Origin: Actinomycetota bacterium
GTDB taxonomy: Bacteria; Actinomycetota; CADDZG01; WHSQ01
DNA: 64,000 bases
Direction: 5' to 3'
NCBI GenBank assembly: GCA_030446465.1
Contig: JAUJNI010000001.1
Coordinates: 233,859 to 297,858 of the forward strand
Below, one piece after another: positions 28,494 through 36,742 of the stretch; position 1 is the first letter of the stretch, and the number at the start of each line of letters is the position of its first letter. Below the pieces are notes generated by a model. It saw nothing but the letters and a program-made list of their open reading frames with translations, did no database searches and was not told the origin of the DNA. Position numbers and translations under genes: made by a program.

Positions 28494-28629
28494 AGGGCGC
28501 CCTTCGCTCAGGCACCCCACTCTTCTCAGCCTTCGCTCCGGGCGCCCTCCGTACTCGCTCACTGGCTCCCCACGCCAGAGGCGCTTCGCTCACGCCGCAC
28601 TTCTTCGGCCTTCGCTCCGGGCGCCCTCC
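28494..28629. repeat. Two tandem hairpin repeats (80-bp period), family shared with 37633-37791
   Basis: Unit 1 folds AGGGCGCCC (28494-28502) against GGGCGCCCT (28540-28548) around a 37-nt loop containing CTCAGGCACCCCACT and CAGCCTTCGCT. Unit 2 (28578-28628) has GAGGCGC against GCGCCCTC. Both units share a 33-bp identical stretch exactly 80 bp apart, including GGGCGCCCTCCGTACTCGCT. A further stem GCGGCGAACG/CGTTCGCTGC lies just upstream at 28464-28487. The gap holds no credible gene. Confidence 0.8.
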
Positions 28630-28705
28630 GTACTCGCTCACTCGACGGAAGAGGAATCGTTCTCCTTCGGGGGGCGCACTTCGGTCCTCAACATAGGCTG
28701 CGTTG

Positions 28706-29176
28706 ATGATTGCCGGAGCTGGGTGCTACACCTGCCGACAGAACGCCGACCGCGCCAAGTTGCCAGTGAGGGAGCGTATCTTCGACGATGGGATTTGGCG
28801 GGTTGCTCACGCTTTCGGCTCCGCGCTCGAGGGATGGCTCGTGGTCGTCCCTCTTCGGCACATCACGGGGCTTCAGGAGCTCAGCCAGGCTGAGGAGGTG
28901 GGCCTTGGACCTCTGTTGCGCCGGCTGACGGCAGCACTCGTTTCTGTGACGAGCTGTAGCAAGACTTACGTGATGCTCCTCGCCGAAGCGCCGGGGTTCG
29001 AGCATGTGCACTTCCACGTAGTTCCTCGGGGACCTGAGCTTCCCAGCGAGCTCAGAGGGCCGGGCATCTTCGAGTATCTGAACCGGCCGAAGGAAGAGCA
29101 GCTTTCCGCTCAGAAGATGGACCGAGTCGGCGCAGAGATCGCCCGGGTCCTCGAAGCACAAGAGCGAGGCATATAG
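28706..29176 (+). CDS. HIT-family protein with N-terminal CxxC
   Basis: A 156-aa histidine-triad protein. The HIT motif is HVHFHVVP, so the catalytic His is present, and Cys7/Cys10 (GCYTCRQN) form a zinc-like pair seen in many bacterial HIT proteins. These hydrolyse or transfer nucleotides on phosphoramidates or dinucleotide tetraphosphates. The ATG at 28706 is preferred to the TTG just before it; there is no strong ribosome site. It follows the hairpin-rich gap. Confidence 0.9.
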   Translation: MIAGAGCYTCRQNADRAKLPVRERIFDDGIWRVAHAFGSALEGWLVVVPLRHITGLQELSQAEEVGLGPLLRRLTAALVSVTSCSKTYVMLLAEAPGFEHVHFHVVPRGPELPSELRGPGIFEYLNRPKEEQLSAQKMDRVGAEIARVLEAQERGI

Positions 29177-29252
29177 GGCCTCTGTTAATCACTGGCGCTC
29201 GTGGGTCGAAGCCGCCGTCAGGCACTCGGACAAACGGCCTATCCTTGGACTC

Positions 29253-29426
29253 GTGCGTTCCTGGGGACGGGTGCTCGTCACACTGCTTCTGTTCGGGGGT
29301 TCGGTTTTGGCAGCCCTCCAGCTCAATCCTGTTTGCCAGGACTGGCGGGCGTGGCGGGACTCTAAGGAAGGCCCTGGAGCTCACACGCTTGAGTTGCGAA
29401 CTCGACCGTTCGGCTGTCTCTCGTAG
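29253..29426 (+). CDS. Possible small single-helix membrane protein (57 aa)
   Basis: A GTG-started frame of 57 codons. It begins MRSWGRVLVTLLLFGGSVLA, a positively charged lead and a hydrophobic helix with small residues before ALQLN, like a signal anchor or leader peptide, then an Arg/Trp-rich tail with two Cys. The composition differs from random GC-rich frames. No ribosome site or homologue is known to me. Confidence 0.35.
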   Translation: MRSWGRVLVTLLLFGGSVLAALQLNPVCQDWRAWRDSKEGPGAHTLELRTRPFGCLS

Positions 29427-29625
29427 TCAGCTTCTCACGCCGGCGATCGCCTGAAATGGCTCTGTAAGGCTGATCGACTCCGGCGTTGCCCGGAGCAGAA
29501 GCGAGGCCTGGCCTGGTGCGTTCGACTCGTCCGCGAGAAGCAGTCGGAGTGGCTCGAGGAGCTCCGAGATGCCCTCGTCCGCGTGGAACGGGTGCGTTCT
29601 GAGGGCCCTCAGCGCTCCTGAATGC
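29427..29625. other. 199-bp gap, no convincing gene
   Basis: Lies between the small plus-strand frame and the convergent transglycosylase gene. A minus-strand 79-codon frame (29427-29666) overlaps the latter gene and has no ribosome site. No hairpin with a T-run is obvious. Confidence 0.4.
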
Positions 29626-30315
29626 TCAGGCGCAATTGGGCCAGCGGCTGCTTTGTCCGGCCGCAATCAATCTGGCGGCCGTGCGAGCTTGAGCGACGGG
29701 GTCGTAGATCGAACCGTACCCGTACTCCCCCCAGGTCTGCTGGTCGAACTGGAAGAGCCCGTAATAGCCGGCCGGACTCTGCGCCTGAGGGTCGAGCCCG
29801 GACTCGCACGAGGCGACCGATAGGAGGTACTCCCCGCTGAGGCCAAATTCCGCAGCTGCCGCGTAGATGATGTCGGACACGGAGCCACCCGGTGCGGGCG
29901 CGGGGGCACTCTCGGCCACGGTCTCGCTCGGAGTGGGTGTCGGAGTCGGAGTCGCAGCAGGTGTCGGGGTAGGACTGTAGGTGGGCGTCGGTTCTGGGGT
30001 CGGTGTCGGCGTCGGTGCGGGTGTAGGCGTCGGTGCGGGACGAGCCTCGAAGACCTTGCGCCTGAAGCGAGTCTGAGCCGCGGCGCTGACGCTGGCCTCC
30101 ACCCCCCGGCTCCGAACCACCGTGGTCGCCTCCACCGCCGGGCTGGTGGCCACCTCGGCCCTCCGATGCTGGAGCATGCCGAGGAGGTCAACCTCCCGGG
30201 GGTTGCTGTCGATGCCGGCCAGCGCGGCGACCACCGTGATGACGACGCTCAGAAGCACCAGTCGTCTGGCCTGCGCCCGTTGCTTCGCGCGCCCACCAAA
30301 ATGCAAACGGCTCAT
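29626..30315 (-). CDS. Membrane-anchored transglycosylase (SLT/lysozyme-like) with Pro-Thr linker
   Basis: A 229-aa protein predicted to cut peptidoglycan outside the cell. An N-terminal basic stretch and hydrophobic helix (LVLLSVVITVVAALAGI) anchors it. A long PTPTPAP-type linker spans about residues 92-135, then a C-terminal domain (about 150-229) has SVASCESGLDPQAQSPAGYYG and LFQFDQQTWGEYG, the catalytic-Glu and Gly-Leu-Phe-Gln blocks of the SLT/resuscitation-factor fold. The ATG at 30315 is chosen over 30399 because GGAGGG lies upstream. The linker DNA is a GTCGGTGT-like tandem repeat. Confidence 0.85.
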   Translation of the reverse strand: MSRLHFGGRAKQRAQARRLVLLSVVITVVAALAGIDSNPREVDLLGMLQHRRAEVATSPAVEATTVVRSRGVEASVSAAAQTRFRRKVFEARPAPTPTPAPTPTPTPEPTPTYSPTPTPAATPTPTPTPSETVAESAPAPAPGGSVSDIIYAAAAEFGLSGEYLLSVASCESGLDPQAQSPAGYYGLFQFDQQTWGEYGYGSIYDPVAQARTAARLIAAGQSSRWPNCA

Positions 30316-30532
30316 AGAAAAACGCCCTCCCGGAGTCCCGCGAACGAGGAAAATGCTTGGCAGCGGCCCCAGGCTGCCACGTTTGGCGCCACTCGGCAAA
30401 TGGCGAAGTGGATGCTCGGCTCTTGTCGGGCGGTTCGTTTGGGGTCTGCGGGGAGCAGGCTGAGCAAGTAAAGCCGCAGTAGAGCGCGAAAAGTGGGGGC
30501 TAGCGGCGAAGCGGGCCGGTCACTTCGTCCCC

Positions 30533-31549
30533 TTACCGCTCGGTCAGAATCCGCTCCAGGGTCGCTCGTACCTCGTCTTCTTCTCGGGTTCTGTAGTACC
30601 AGTCGATCGTGCGGTGGAGCCCCTCTTTGAAGGACACCTCGGGCTCCCAGTCGAGCAGCTTTCTGGCGAGGGCGTTATCCGCGACTCGGTTGAGGGGCCC
30701 GGTCGGCATGTCGGGCCGGGTCTTGATCTCGGCGTCGTGGCCCGTGTGCTCCAACACCATTTGGATCGCATCCATCACGGTGACGCGCTCCATGGTCCCG
30801 AGATTGACTGCTGTTGCGTCATCGATCTTCTCCGCCGCCAGGATCGTCCCCTTGACGATGTCGTCTATGTAGGTCCAGTTGCGAATCTGAGTCCCGTCGC
30901 CCCAAATCTCGATCGGGTCGTGTCCGAGGAACGCCTTGGCGATCATCGCTATCACGGCGTGGTTCTCGACCCCGCGGGGCCCGTAGACGGTGAAGTAACG
31001 GCACGAAGCAGCCTTCAACCCGTACTCGCGATGGTAGGCCTCCAGGGTGAGCTCTCCCATCAGCTTGGCCCACCCATACATGTTGTCGGCGTCGTGCGGC
31101 GGCTTGACGATGTCCTCGGTGAGGTAGACCTCCTCTTCGGGATCGGTCTGGACGTAGTTGGGATACACGCACCCTGATGAGGCAAAGACGACCTTGTCGA
31201 CCCCGCCCTTTAGAGCCTCCGAGAAAACCAGTCCGTCGAGGAAGAGGTTCGACGCCGGGCCGGCTTGATGGAGGTCCACGTAGCCGCGGCCCCCGTGGTC
31301 CGCGGCGAGGTGGAAGACGACATCCATGCCCGCGCACGCCTTCCGACAGACGCCCGGCTCGCGCAGGTCGGCCTCGATCACCTCGATGCGCCCGCCTTCG
31401 ATGTGGTCTCGAATGTTCTCGAGGGTTCCACTGCTGAGGTCATCGACGATCCTGACGGTCGATCCTCGCTCCAGCAGAGCGTCGACCAGATGGGAGCCGA
31501 TGAAGGAGGCTCCGCCCGTTACAAGCGTTGACCTATCGTCCCAGAACAT
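30533..31549 (-). CDS. NAD-dependent epimerase/dehydratase, GDP-mannose 3,5-epimerase-like
   Basis: Short-chain nucleotide-sugar epimerase, 338 aa. The NAD motif is TGGASFIGSHL, AADHGGRG resembles the corresponding loop of GDP-mannose 3,5-epimerase, and the catalytic pair is Tyr-x-x-x-Lys in YGWAKLMGE. SSGCVYP holds the third catalytic Ser. Substrate is inferred only from the AADHGGRG block. The start overlaps the end of the glycosyltransferase gene by 17 bases, so both act in one cell-surface polysaccharide or glycoconjugate pathway. Confidence 0.88.
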   Translation of the reverse strand: MFWDDRSTLVTGGASFIGSHLVDALLERGSTVRIVDDLSSGTLENIRDHIEGGRIEVIEADLREPGVCRKACAGMDVVFHLAADHGGRGYVDLHQAGPASNLFLDGLVFSEALKGGVDKVVFASSGCVYPNYVQTDPEEEVYLTEDIVKPPHDADNMYGWAKLMGELTLEAYHREYGLKAASCRYFTVYGPRGVENHAVIAMIAKAFLGHDPIEIWGDGTQIRNWTYIDDIVKGTILAAEKIDDATAVNLGTMERVTVMDAIQMVLEHTGHDAEIKTRPDMPTGPLNRVADNALARKLLDWEPEVSFKEGLHRTIDWYYRTREEDEVRATLERILTER

Positions 31550-32828
31550 GGAGTGTTGCCTTTCTTAGTCGTGATGTGCCCGACGGCGGCGAAGCTCGGT
31601 GATTATTAGAAACCTCTTGAAGGAGCCGATTGTAAGCGGCGACCACGGATTCACTGGAATAGCTTTGTTCTGCGGCCCGACGCCCACGTTCGCCCATCTC
31701 GCGCCTGCGGTCAGGCTCCCGATACAGGGTCATGAGAGCCTGAGCCAGCTCCTGTGGATCCTCAGGTGCAACGCACAAGCCGCAACCGGTCGACTGGACT
31801 AGCTTCCTAAGATCCGTACCAGGATCGGCACTGGCAAGAAGAGGACGACCGCTTGCCATGATCTCGTAGACCTTCGACGGCATCGAGTAGTCGGCTGAGC
31901 CGTGCTTGTACAGGGAAACCTGGACGTCGCAAGAGGCGCGCAGCGATGGCAAGCTCTCCAGTGGCTGAAACGGCAGGAAGCTGACGTTGGTTAGGCCCAT
32001 GTCGCGAGCCTTGGCCTGCAGCTGGGCCTTGGCCACTCCCTCGCCGACTATCAAGAACAGGATGTCTTCGTGGGTCGACATGAGCCTTGCCACCTCGAGC
32101 AACGTCTCGAGGTCGTACACGTGCCCGACGTTCCCAGAGTGGGCGACGACGAACTTGTCGTTCAGGCGGTGCTGCTCGCCGAATTCGTTGATCCTCGGCA
32201 GAGGCTTGATGAAGCTCGTGTTGACAAAATTGGGGATCACCGAGATCTTGCTGTCGGGGACACCCCGCGCCACAAGGTGGTCTCGAAACGACGGGGTGAT
32301 GACGGTGACGTGCGCTGCCTTGTCGTACATGAAGCCGGCGATTCTTTCTAGCAGGGCAATGGCGAGCTTGCTCCGGAGCTGACCCGTCTTGACCGCCACC
32401 TCGGGATAGAGATCCTGGATGTTGTAGACGAATGGGGTGCCCTTTAGAAGGCCTCCGATGTAAGCGGACAGGCCCGTGAAAAAGGAGCCGTTGGTGCACA
32501 GAACGACATCGACAGGTCTTCGGGAGACAAGCCGTGCGAGGGTCGCTAGAAAATTGAATGTGAGGTAGCTGAGGAGCCGTCCTACCATCGTCTTGTTGCC
32601 GCGGGCATAAACGAAGAGACGAAGCACCTTCACGCCCTCGAATGTCTCTCGCTCGGCCAGTTTCCCCCTGTACTCTTCCACCGTCCGGAACTTCTCGTAG
32701 TGAGGGAACGTGGTGACTACCTCGACCTCGTTGCCATGCCTGACCAAGCCTTGGCAGACCTGAAGCATGAGCAGCCCCGTGGAGTTGACGTCCGGCGGAA
32801 ACTGGATGATCTGAAGCAGGATGCGCAC
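31533..32828 (-). CDS. GT4-family glycosyltransferase (WcaI/WbuB-like)
   Basis: A 431-aa retaining glycosyltransferase. It starts MRILLQIIQFPPDVNSTGLL, typical of GT4 proteins acting on lipid-linked sugars, with NIQDLYPEVAVKTG in the N-half and, in the C-half, FVVAHSGNVGHVYDLETLLE, VGEGVAK and SKVYEIMASGRPLLAS containing the donor-binding Glu. No membrane helix is clear, so it is probably peripheral. It is divergent from the broken phosphoesterase gene. Confidence 0.9.
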   Translation of the reverse strand: MRILLQIIQFPPDVNSTGLLMLQVCQGLVRHGNEVEVVTTFPHYEKFRTVEEYRGKLAERETFEGVKVLRLFVYARGNKTMVGRLLSYLTFNFLATLARLVSRRPVDVVLCTNGSFFTGLSAYIGGLLKGTPFVYNIQDLYPEVAVKTGQLRSKLAIALLERIAGFMYDKAAHVTVITPSFRDHLVARGVPDSKISVIPNFVNTSFIKPLPRINEFGEQHRLNDKFVVAHSGNVGHVYDLETLLEVARLMSTHEDILFLIVGEGVAKAQLQAKARDMGLTNVSFLPFQPLESLPSLRASCDVQVSLYKHGSADYSMPSKVYEIMASGRPLLASADPGTDLRKLVQSTGCGLCVAPEDPQELAQALMTLYREPDRRREMGERGRRAAEQSYSSESVVAAYNRLLQEVSNNHRASPPSGTSRLRKATLHVLGR

Positions 32829-32948
32829 TTGTGGAGGCCCCGATCAGCTCGTGAACAGCGTCAGATTCGTACGATCCCGTGGGGAACTCGGGACAGCATA
32901 GGGCCGTTCAGACGAGCAAAGAGGCGAGCAGGTGGCCGGCTGCCGGCT

Positions 32949-34307
32949 ATGGCGGTCGCGGCAACGCTGGCTTTTACGGGGTGCGTTGACGATGCCCCGG
33001 ACCACCGCCGGCGGATCCGATGAGCCGGCAGCACAAGACACCAGCGGGGGCCCGCGCGGTTCGTCTGCCGATGAGTCATCCGGTCGGGTTCCCAAGACAA
33101 GGGTCCCGATCAAGAAGGTCGTCTTCATAGTCAAGGAGAACCGGACCTTCGACAATCTGTTCGGGCGCTTCCCCGGAGCAAACGGCGCCACTCAGGGGGA
33201 GCTCTCCAGCGGCGAGCGCATTCCGTTGGCCCGGGCCCCGACGTCTATCCGCACGACATCTATCACAGCTTCCTGGCCGGCATCGTGGCCGTCAACGGCG
33301 GACGTATGAACGGCTTCGATTCGCCCTACATCTCGGGCTCGGAGGACGGCTCTCCCTTCACCCAATACCGCAGGAGCGACATCCCGGCGTACTGGAGCTA
33401 TGCCAAGAACTTCGCGCTGGCCGACCGGATGTTCTCGTCGATGTACGGCCCGTCGCTGCCGGAGCATGCGTTTGCGGTCGCCGCCACGGCCGGCCGCGTG
33501 GTGAGCAACAAGCTGCCGCTACACGACGGGCGAGCGATGCACTGCGAGGACGCGAGCGAGTACTTCTACCGCTTGAGACGCCATCCCAGCTTGATCGAGT
33601 GGGAGAAACAAGCCGAGATCGACAAGATAGAAGCGCTCTATGAGTCGATCACCGCCTGTCTGGACATCAAGACGATCTTCTCTGCCCTCGAGGAAAAGGG
33701 TGTTTCGTGGCGCTATTACGGCCGGCGTGACGACTTCCACAATCCCATGGGCGCGATCGACGAGATCCGCAACACCGACCGCTGGGACAACGTCATCCCA
33801 CCGGAACGGTTCATCACAGACGCCCGTTCGGGCGATCTGCCCGGAGTGTCTTACCTCCTGCCCCCGGAGGTCTACAACGAGCACCCCCAGTCCGACGGCA
33901 GAAGCATGTGCGTCGGCGAGAATTGGACGGTGAGGCAGGTCAACGCGGTGATGCAGGGTCCGGACTGGAAACACACCGCCATCTTCATCACCTGGGACGA
34001 CTTCGGAGGGCTCTACGATCACGTGCGGCCACCGGTTGTCGATGAGTTCGGCCTTGGCCCCCGGGTTCCGCTGCTGGTCATCTCACCCTGGGCGAAGCCG
34101 GGCCACGTGAGCCACACGACCTATGAGTTCTCTTCCTTTCTGGCCCTGATCGAGCGCCTCCACGACATCCCTCCGCTGACACATAGAGATCGCAGAGCCC
34201 ACGACCTCTTCGACGTCTTCGACTTCGACCAGGAGCCCCTGGACCCCGTGGTTCTCCCCGAGCGCCCCCAGGTCGAAGGAGCCACCCCTCAACGCTGCCG
34301 CCTCTAA
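32949..34307 (+). pseudogene. Phosphoesterase (phospholipase C/acid phosphatase family), frameshifted
   Basis: Three pieces of one gene lie in different frames. A lipobox-like LAFTGC follows the ATG at 32949 in frame A. Frame B then holds [20 protein letters not shown], the conserved start of the PF04185 fold. The main body from about 33245 carries [32 protein letters not shown] and [13 protein letters not shown] in frame C. One missing C in the C-run near 33237-33241 would rejoin B and C; another indel near 33000 is needed to add the lipobox. The upstream limit is uncertain. The protein would be an exported lipoprotein phosphoesterase if intact. Confidence 0.75.
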
Positions 34308-34410
34308 CCCTTCTGCTCCCAGAGTGGGTGATAGATAGTGGCCGCCGTACGGGAAAAGAAAGGCTCGGGCGATAGGGTTATCCAAAGAAGCCGGGGAGGA
34401 GAGCAGCTAC

Positions 34411-35571
34411 GTGGAAATCGAAATCGGCATAGGGAAATCTGGACGCAGGGCCTACGGGTTCAACGACATCGCCATAGTCCCGTCCCGCAGGACGCGCGAC
34501 CCCGATGACGTCGACATCTCTTGGGAGATCGACGCTTTTAAGTTCCAGCTTCCGCTGATGGCCTCCGCGATGGACGGCGTCGTGTCGACCGCCACGGCGA
34601 TTGAGATCGGCCGGCTCGGAGGCCTGGCGGTCCTCAACCTCGAGGGTCTCCAGACCCGCTATGACGACCCCGACTCCATCCTCGCCGAGATCGCAGAGCT
34701 GCCCGAGAGCGAGGCCACGCAACGCATGCAGGTCATCTACCGGGAACCCATCAAGGAAGAGCTGATCTTCAAGCGGATTCGAGAGATCAAGGACGCGGGG
34801 GTCGAGGCATGCGTTTCGCTGACCCCTCAGCGCGTCGAGAGGTACCACAAGCTTGCACTCGAGGCCGAGCTTGACATCCTGGTCATCCAGGGGACCGTCG
34901 TGTCCGCCGAGCACGTCTCCACCAGGACAGAGCCGCTCAATCTCAAGAGGTTCATCTCCACCTATGAGCTTCCCGTGATCGTCGGGGGCTGCGCCTCCTA
35001 CTCGACTGCTTTGCACCTCATGCGCACCGGCGCCATGGGCGTGCTGGTCGGCGTGGGTCCCGGCGAGGCCTGCACCACGAGGGGAGTCCTCGGTGTCGGA
35101 GTGCCACAGGCGACCGCCATCGCGGATGCAGCCGGCGCCCGGATTCGGCACCTCGACGAGACCGGCCGCTACTGCCACGTCATAGCCGATGGAGGGATGC
35201 GGACCGGCGGCGACATCGCCAAGGCCATCGCCTGCGGCGCCGACGCAGTCATGATCGGCTCCCCGCTCGCGACGGCGGCCCAAGCGCCCGGCCGCGGCTA
35301 TCACTGGGGCATGGCGACGTTCCACCCGACGCTTCCCCGGGGCGCTCGGGTCAAGACGTCGACTCTTGGGACCCTCGAAGAGATCCTCGTTGGTCCGGCG
35401 CGCGAGAACGACGGACGACTCAATCTCTTCGGCGGGCTGAGGACCAGCCTTGCGACCTGCGGCTACGCCAACATCAAGGAATTCCAGAAGGCCGAGGTCA
35501 TGGTCGCCCCGTCGCTCCAGACCGAAGGAAAATCGCTCCAGCGTTCCCAGCGCATCGGCATGGGGGCGTAA
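34411..35571 (+). CDS. guaB3: GuaB3-family IMP dehydrogenase-like protein
   Basis: A TIM-barrel protein of the IMPDH/GMP reductase superfamily, 386 aa, without the CBS domains of GuaB. The catalytic-loop cysteine is Cys221 in GPGEACTTRG, and the phosphate loop is seen as DGGMRTGGD and ADAVMIGS. The MASAMDGVVST block is the conserved N-terminal part of the barrel. The role of actinobacterial GuaB3 is not settled: the cyanobacterial relative has IMP dehydrogenase activity. The GTG start has GGGGAGGAG upstream. guaA lies 2.3 kb downstream, which is common context. Confidence 0.92.
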   Translation: MEIEIGIGKSGRRAYGFNDIAIVPSRRTRDPDDVDISWEIDAFKFQLPLMASAMDGVVSTATAIEIGRLGGLAVLNLEGLQTRYDDPDSILAEIAELPESEATQRMQVIYREPIKEELIFKRIREIKDAGVEACVSLTPQRVERYHKLALEAELDILVIQGTVVSAEHVSTRTEPLNLKRFISTYELPVIVGGCASYSTALHLMRTGAMGVLVGVGPGEACTTRGVLGVGVPQATAIADAAGARIRHLDETGRYCHVIADGGMRTGGDIAKAIACGADAVMIGSPLATAAQAPGRGYHWGMATFHPTLPRGARVKTSTLGTLEEILVGPARENDGRLNLFGGLRTSLATCGYANIKEFQKAEVMVAPSLQTEGKSLQRSQRIGMGA

Positions 35572-35615
35572 CCGCCTCGCCCCCGAGTTCCATTCCTTCC
35601 AATCTGCGCGTCGAA

Positions 35616-35984
35616 TTGAGCCGCGCCCGGGTACGCGAGGGTATGAGCCAAGAGGTTGATCGCTGGATGCGGATGCTCAATGAGCGCGTCGACGAATGCC
35701 TTGCAACCGTCGCTCGAGATCGCATGGCGGTGGAGATCATCTTCCGTGAGCGCGGCGACGACGGTGACTGGCTCTACTGGCTGAGCATTCAGGGGGCCGA
35801 TGCCCCTGCGAACGCCGATGAGGTCGAGGAGTCCGAGCGTCACTCCATCGACCGAGACCACATCGAGTTCAGCCGGCGGTGCAAAGAGGAGGGCTGGACC
35901 GAGATGGAGCCCCAGCTGCTGCTCCTTCCCCCACCTGTGCGGCGCGCGATCGGTGCCTGGGTCACCGCCCCCTCGCCCGATTAG
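35616..35984 (+). CDS. DUF6176-like small protein
   Basis: A 122-aa soluble protein. Core features are SQEVDRWMRMLNERVDE (helix), VEIIFRERGDDGDWLYWLSI (strand pair) and ESERHSIDRDHIEFSRRC, an arrangement like the uncharacterised DUF6176 family. The TTG start is weak; homology suggests that the natural N-terminus begins a few residues earlier (VELSRARV), where only CTG or ATT codons are available. Function unknown. Confidence 0.6.
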   Translation: MSRARVREGMSQEVDRWMRMLNERVDECLATVARDRMAVEIIFRERGDDGDWLYWLSIQGADAPANADEVEESERHSIDRDHIEFSRRCKEEGWTEMEPQLLLLPPPVRRAIGAWVTAPSPD

Positions 35985-36004
35985 GAGTTTGACGGCAAGG
36001 GTAT

Positions 36005-36021
36005 GCTGATTTAGAATCAGC
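36005..36021. promoter_or_regulatory. Small perfect inverted repeat upstream of the Lrp gene
   Basis: GCTGATT and AATCAGC are separated by TAG. It lies 47 bp before a small open frame and 199 bp before an Lrp-type regulator gene, so it is a candidate operator or hairpin; no consensus box is claimed. Confidence 0.3.
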
Positions 36022-36051
36022 GGTGAGACGTAGTTCTAGCTTAGAGAGTTG

Positions 36052-36201
36052 GTGGTCACAGTGGTTCTGGACCTCGTTTTCTTCGGAGCAGCTTTTATTC
36101 TCCTGGACGTCCTGGCTTATCGTTTCGGCGTCGACAGCCGGGACGGATCCGAGTGGATAGCTCATCCCGGCCGGTCCCCCTACCTCGTCGGCGACCGTTA
36201 G
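36052..36201 (+). CDS. Conserved-looking small membrane protein (49 aa)
   Basis: A GTG-started frame (a second GTG at 36061 is also possible). It has one hydrophobic helix LVFFGAAFILLDVLAY followed by RFGVDSRDGSEW, an ending pattern (helix, then Arg-Phe-Gly-x-Asp-Ser-Arg) that I have seen in short actinobacterial membrane proteins. It ends two bases before the Lrp GTG. Too short for usual gene-finding cut-offs; support is the helix, the motif and the tight spacing. Confidence 0.5.
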   Translation: MVTVVLDLVFFGAAFILLDVLAYRFGVDSRDGSEWIAHPGRSPYLVGDR

Positions 36202-36203
36202 GG

Positions 36204-36707
36204 GTGGGCGTCTCTCTCGACGGGATCGACCGGCACATCCTGCGGCTTCTTCGCCAGGACGGCCGCATGGCGCACGCGGTCATCGCCAAGGAGGTTGGCC
36301 TCTCGGGGCCAGCGGTGCACGAGCGCGTTCGCAAGCTCGAGCAATCGGGCGTCATCGCGGGTTACACCGCGATCCTGGATCCCGAGGCGCTGGACCGCTC
36401 CCACGTTGCCTTTGCCTTGGTGACCCTGACGGAGGGTGAGGAGTTCGCAAGAGACGAGCCCATCGTCGCCCGCATCTGCGAAGAGCCCGACGTCCTCGAG
36501 TTCCATCGGGTCGCCGGCGAGGACTGCTACTTGGTCAAGATGAGGACCTCGACCAACAAGGAGCTCGAGCAGCTCCTGCGGCGGATCCGCTCCATAAGAG
36601 GCGTGGCGCGCTCTCGGACGACCATCGTGCTCTCCACCGAGCTCGAGAAGCCGACCATCGAGATCCCCGCTGAAGCTAGGACAAAGCAGCTGACCCGGGC
36701 GTCCTGA
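36204..36707 (+). CDS. Lrp/AsnC-family transcriptional regulator
   Basis: A 167-aa regulator. Residues 5-50 form the winged HTH (DGIDRHILRLLRQDGRM, then KEVGLSGPAVHERVRKLE), and 65-145 form the RAM ligand domain ending in SRTTIVLSTEL. The GTG at 36204 is preferred because it removes an Arg/Pro lead of 17 residues. The ligand is unknown; neighbours do not indicate an amino-acid pathway directly, though AroH-type genes are elsewhere in the window. Confidence 0.93.
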   Translation: MGVSLDGIDRHILRLLRQDGRMAHAVIAKEVGLSGPAVHERVRKLEQSGVIAGYTAILDPEALDRSHVAFALVTLTEGEEFARDEPIVARICEEPDVLEFHRVAGEDCYLVKMRTSTNKELEQLLRRIRSIRGVARSRTTIVLSTELEKPTIEIPAEARTKQLTRAS

Positions 36708-36742
36708 AGGGCCCCAACCGGCGCCATGTACCATGCGCCGTC

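Noticed and set aside
28488-28706. Short frames running through the hairpin repeats (also 37459-37899)
   Set aside because: Ser/Arg-rich translation caused by repeats; the repeated hairpins explain the sequence better.
29427-29666. 79-codon minus-strand frame
   Set aside because: Overlaps the transglycosylase gene, no ribosome site, no recognised motif.
30316-30532. Cyclic-di-AMP riboswitch before the transglycosylase gene
   Set aside because: The leader has stems such as GTGGCAGC/GCTGCCA but no recognisable riboswitch core.
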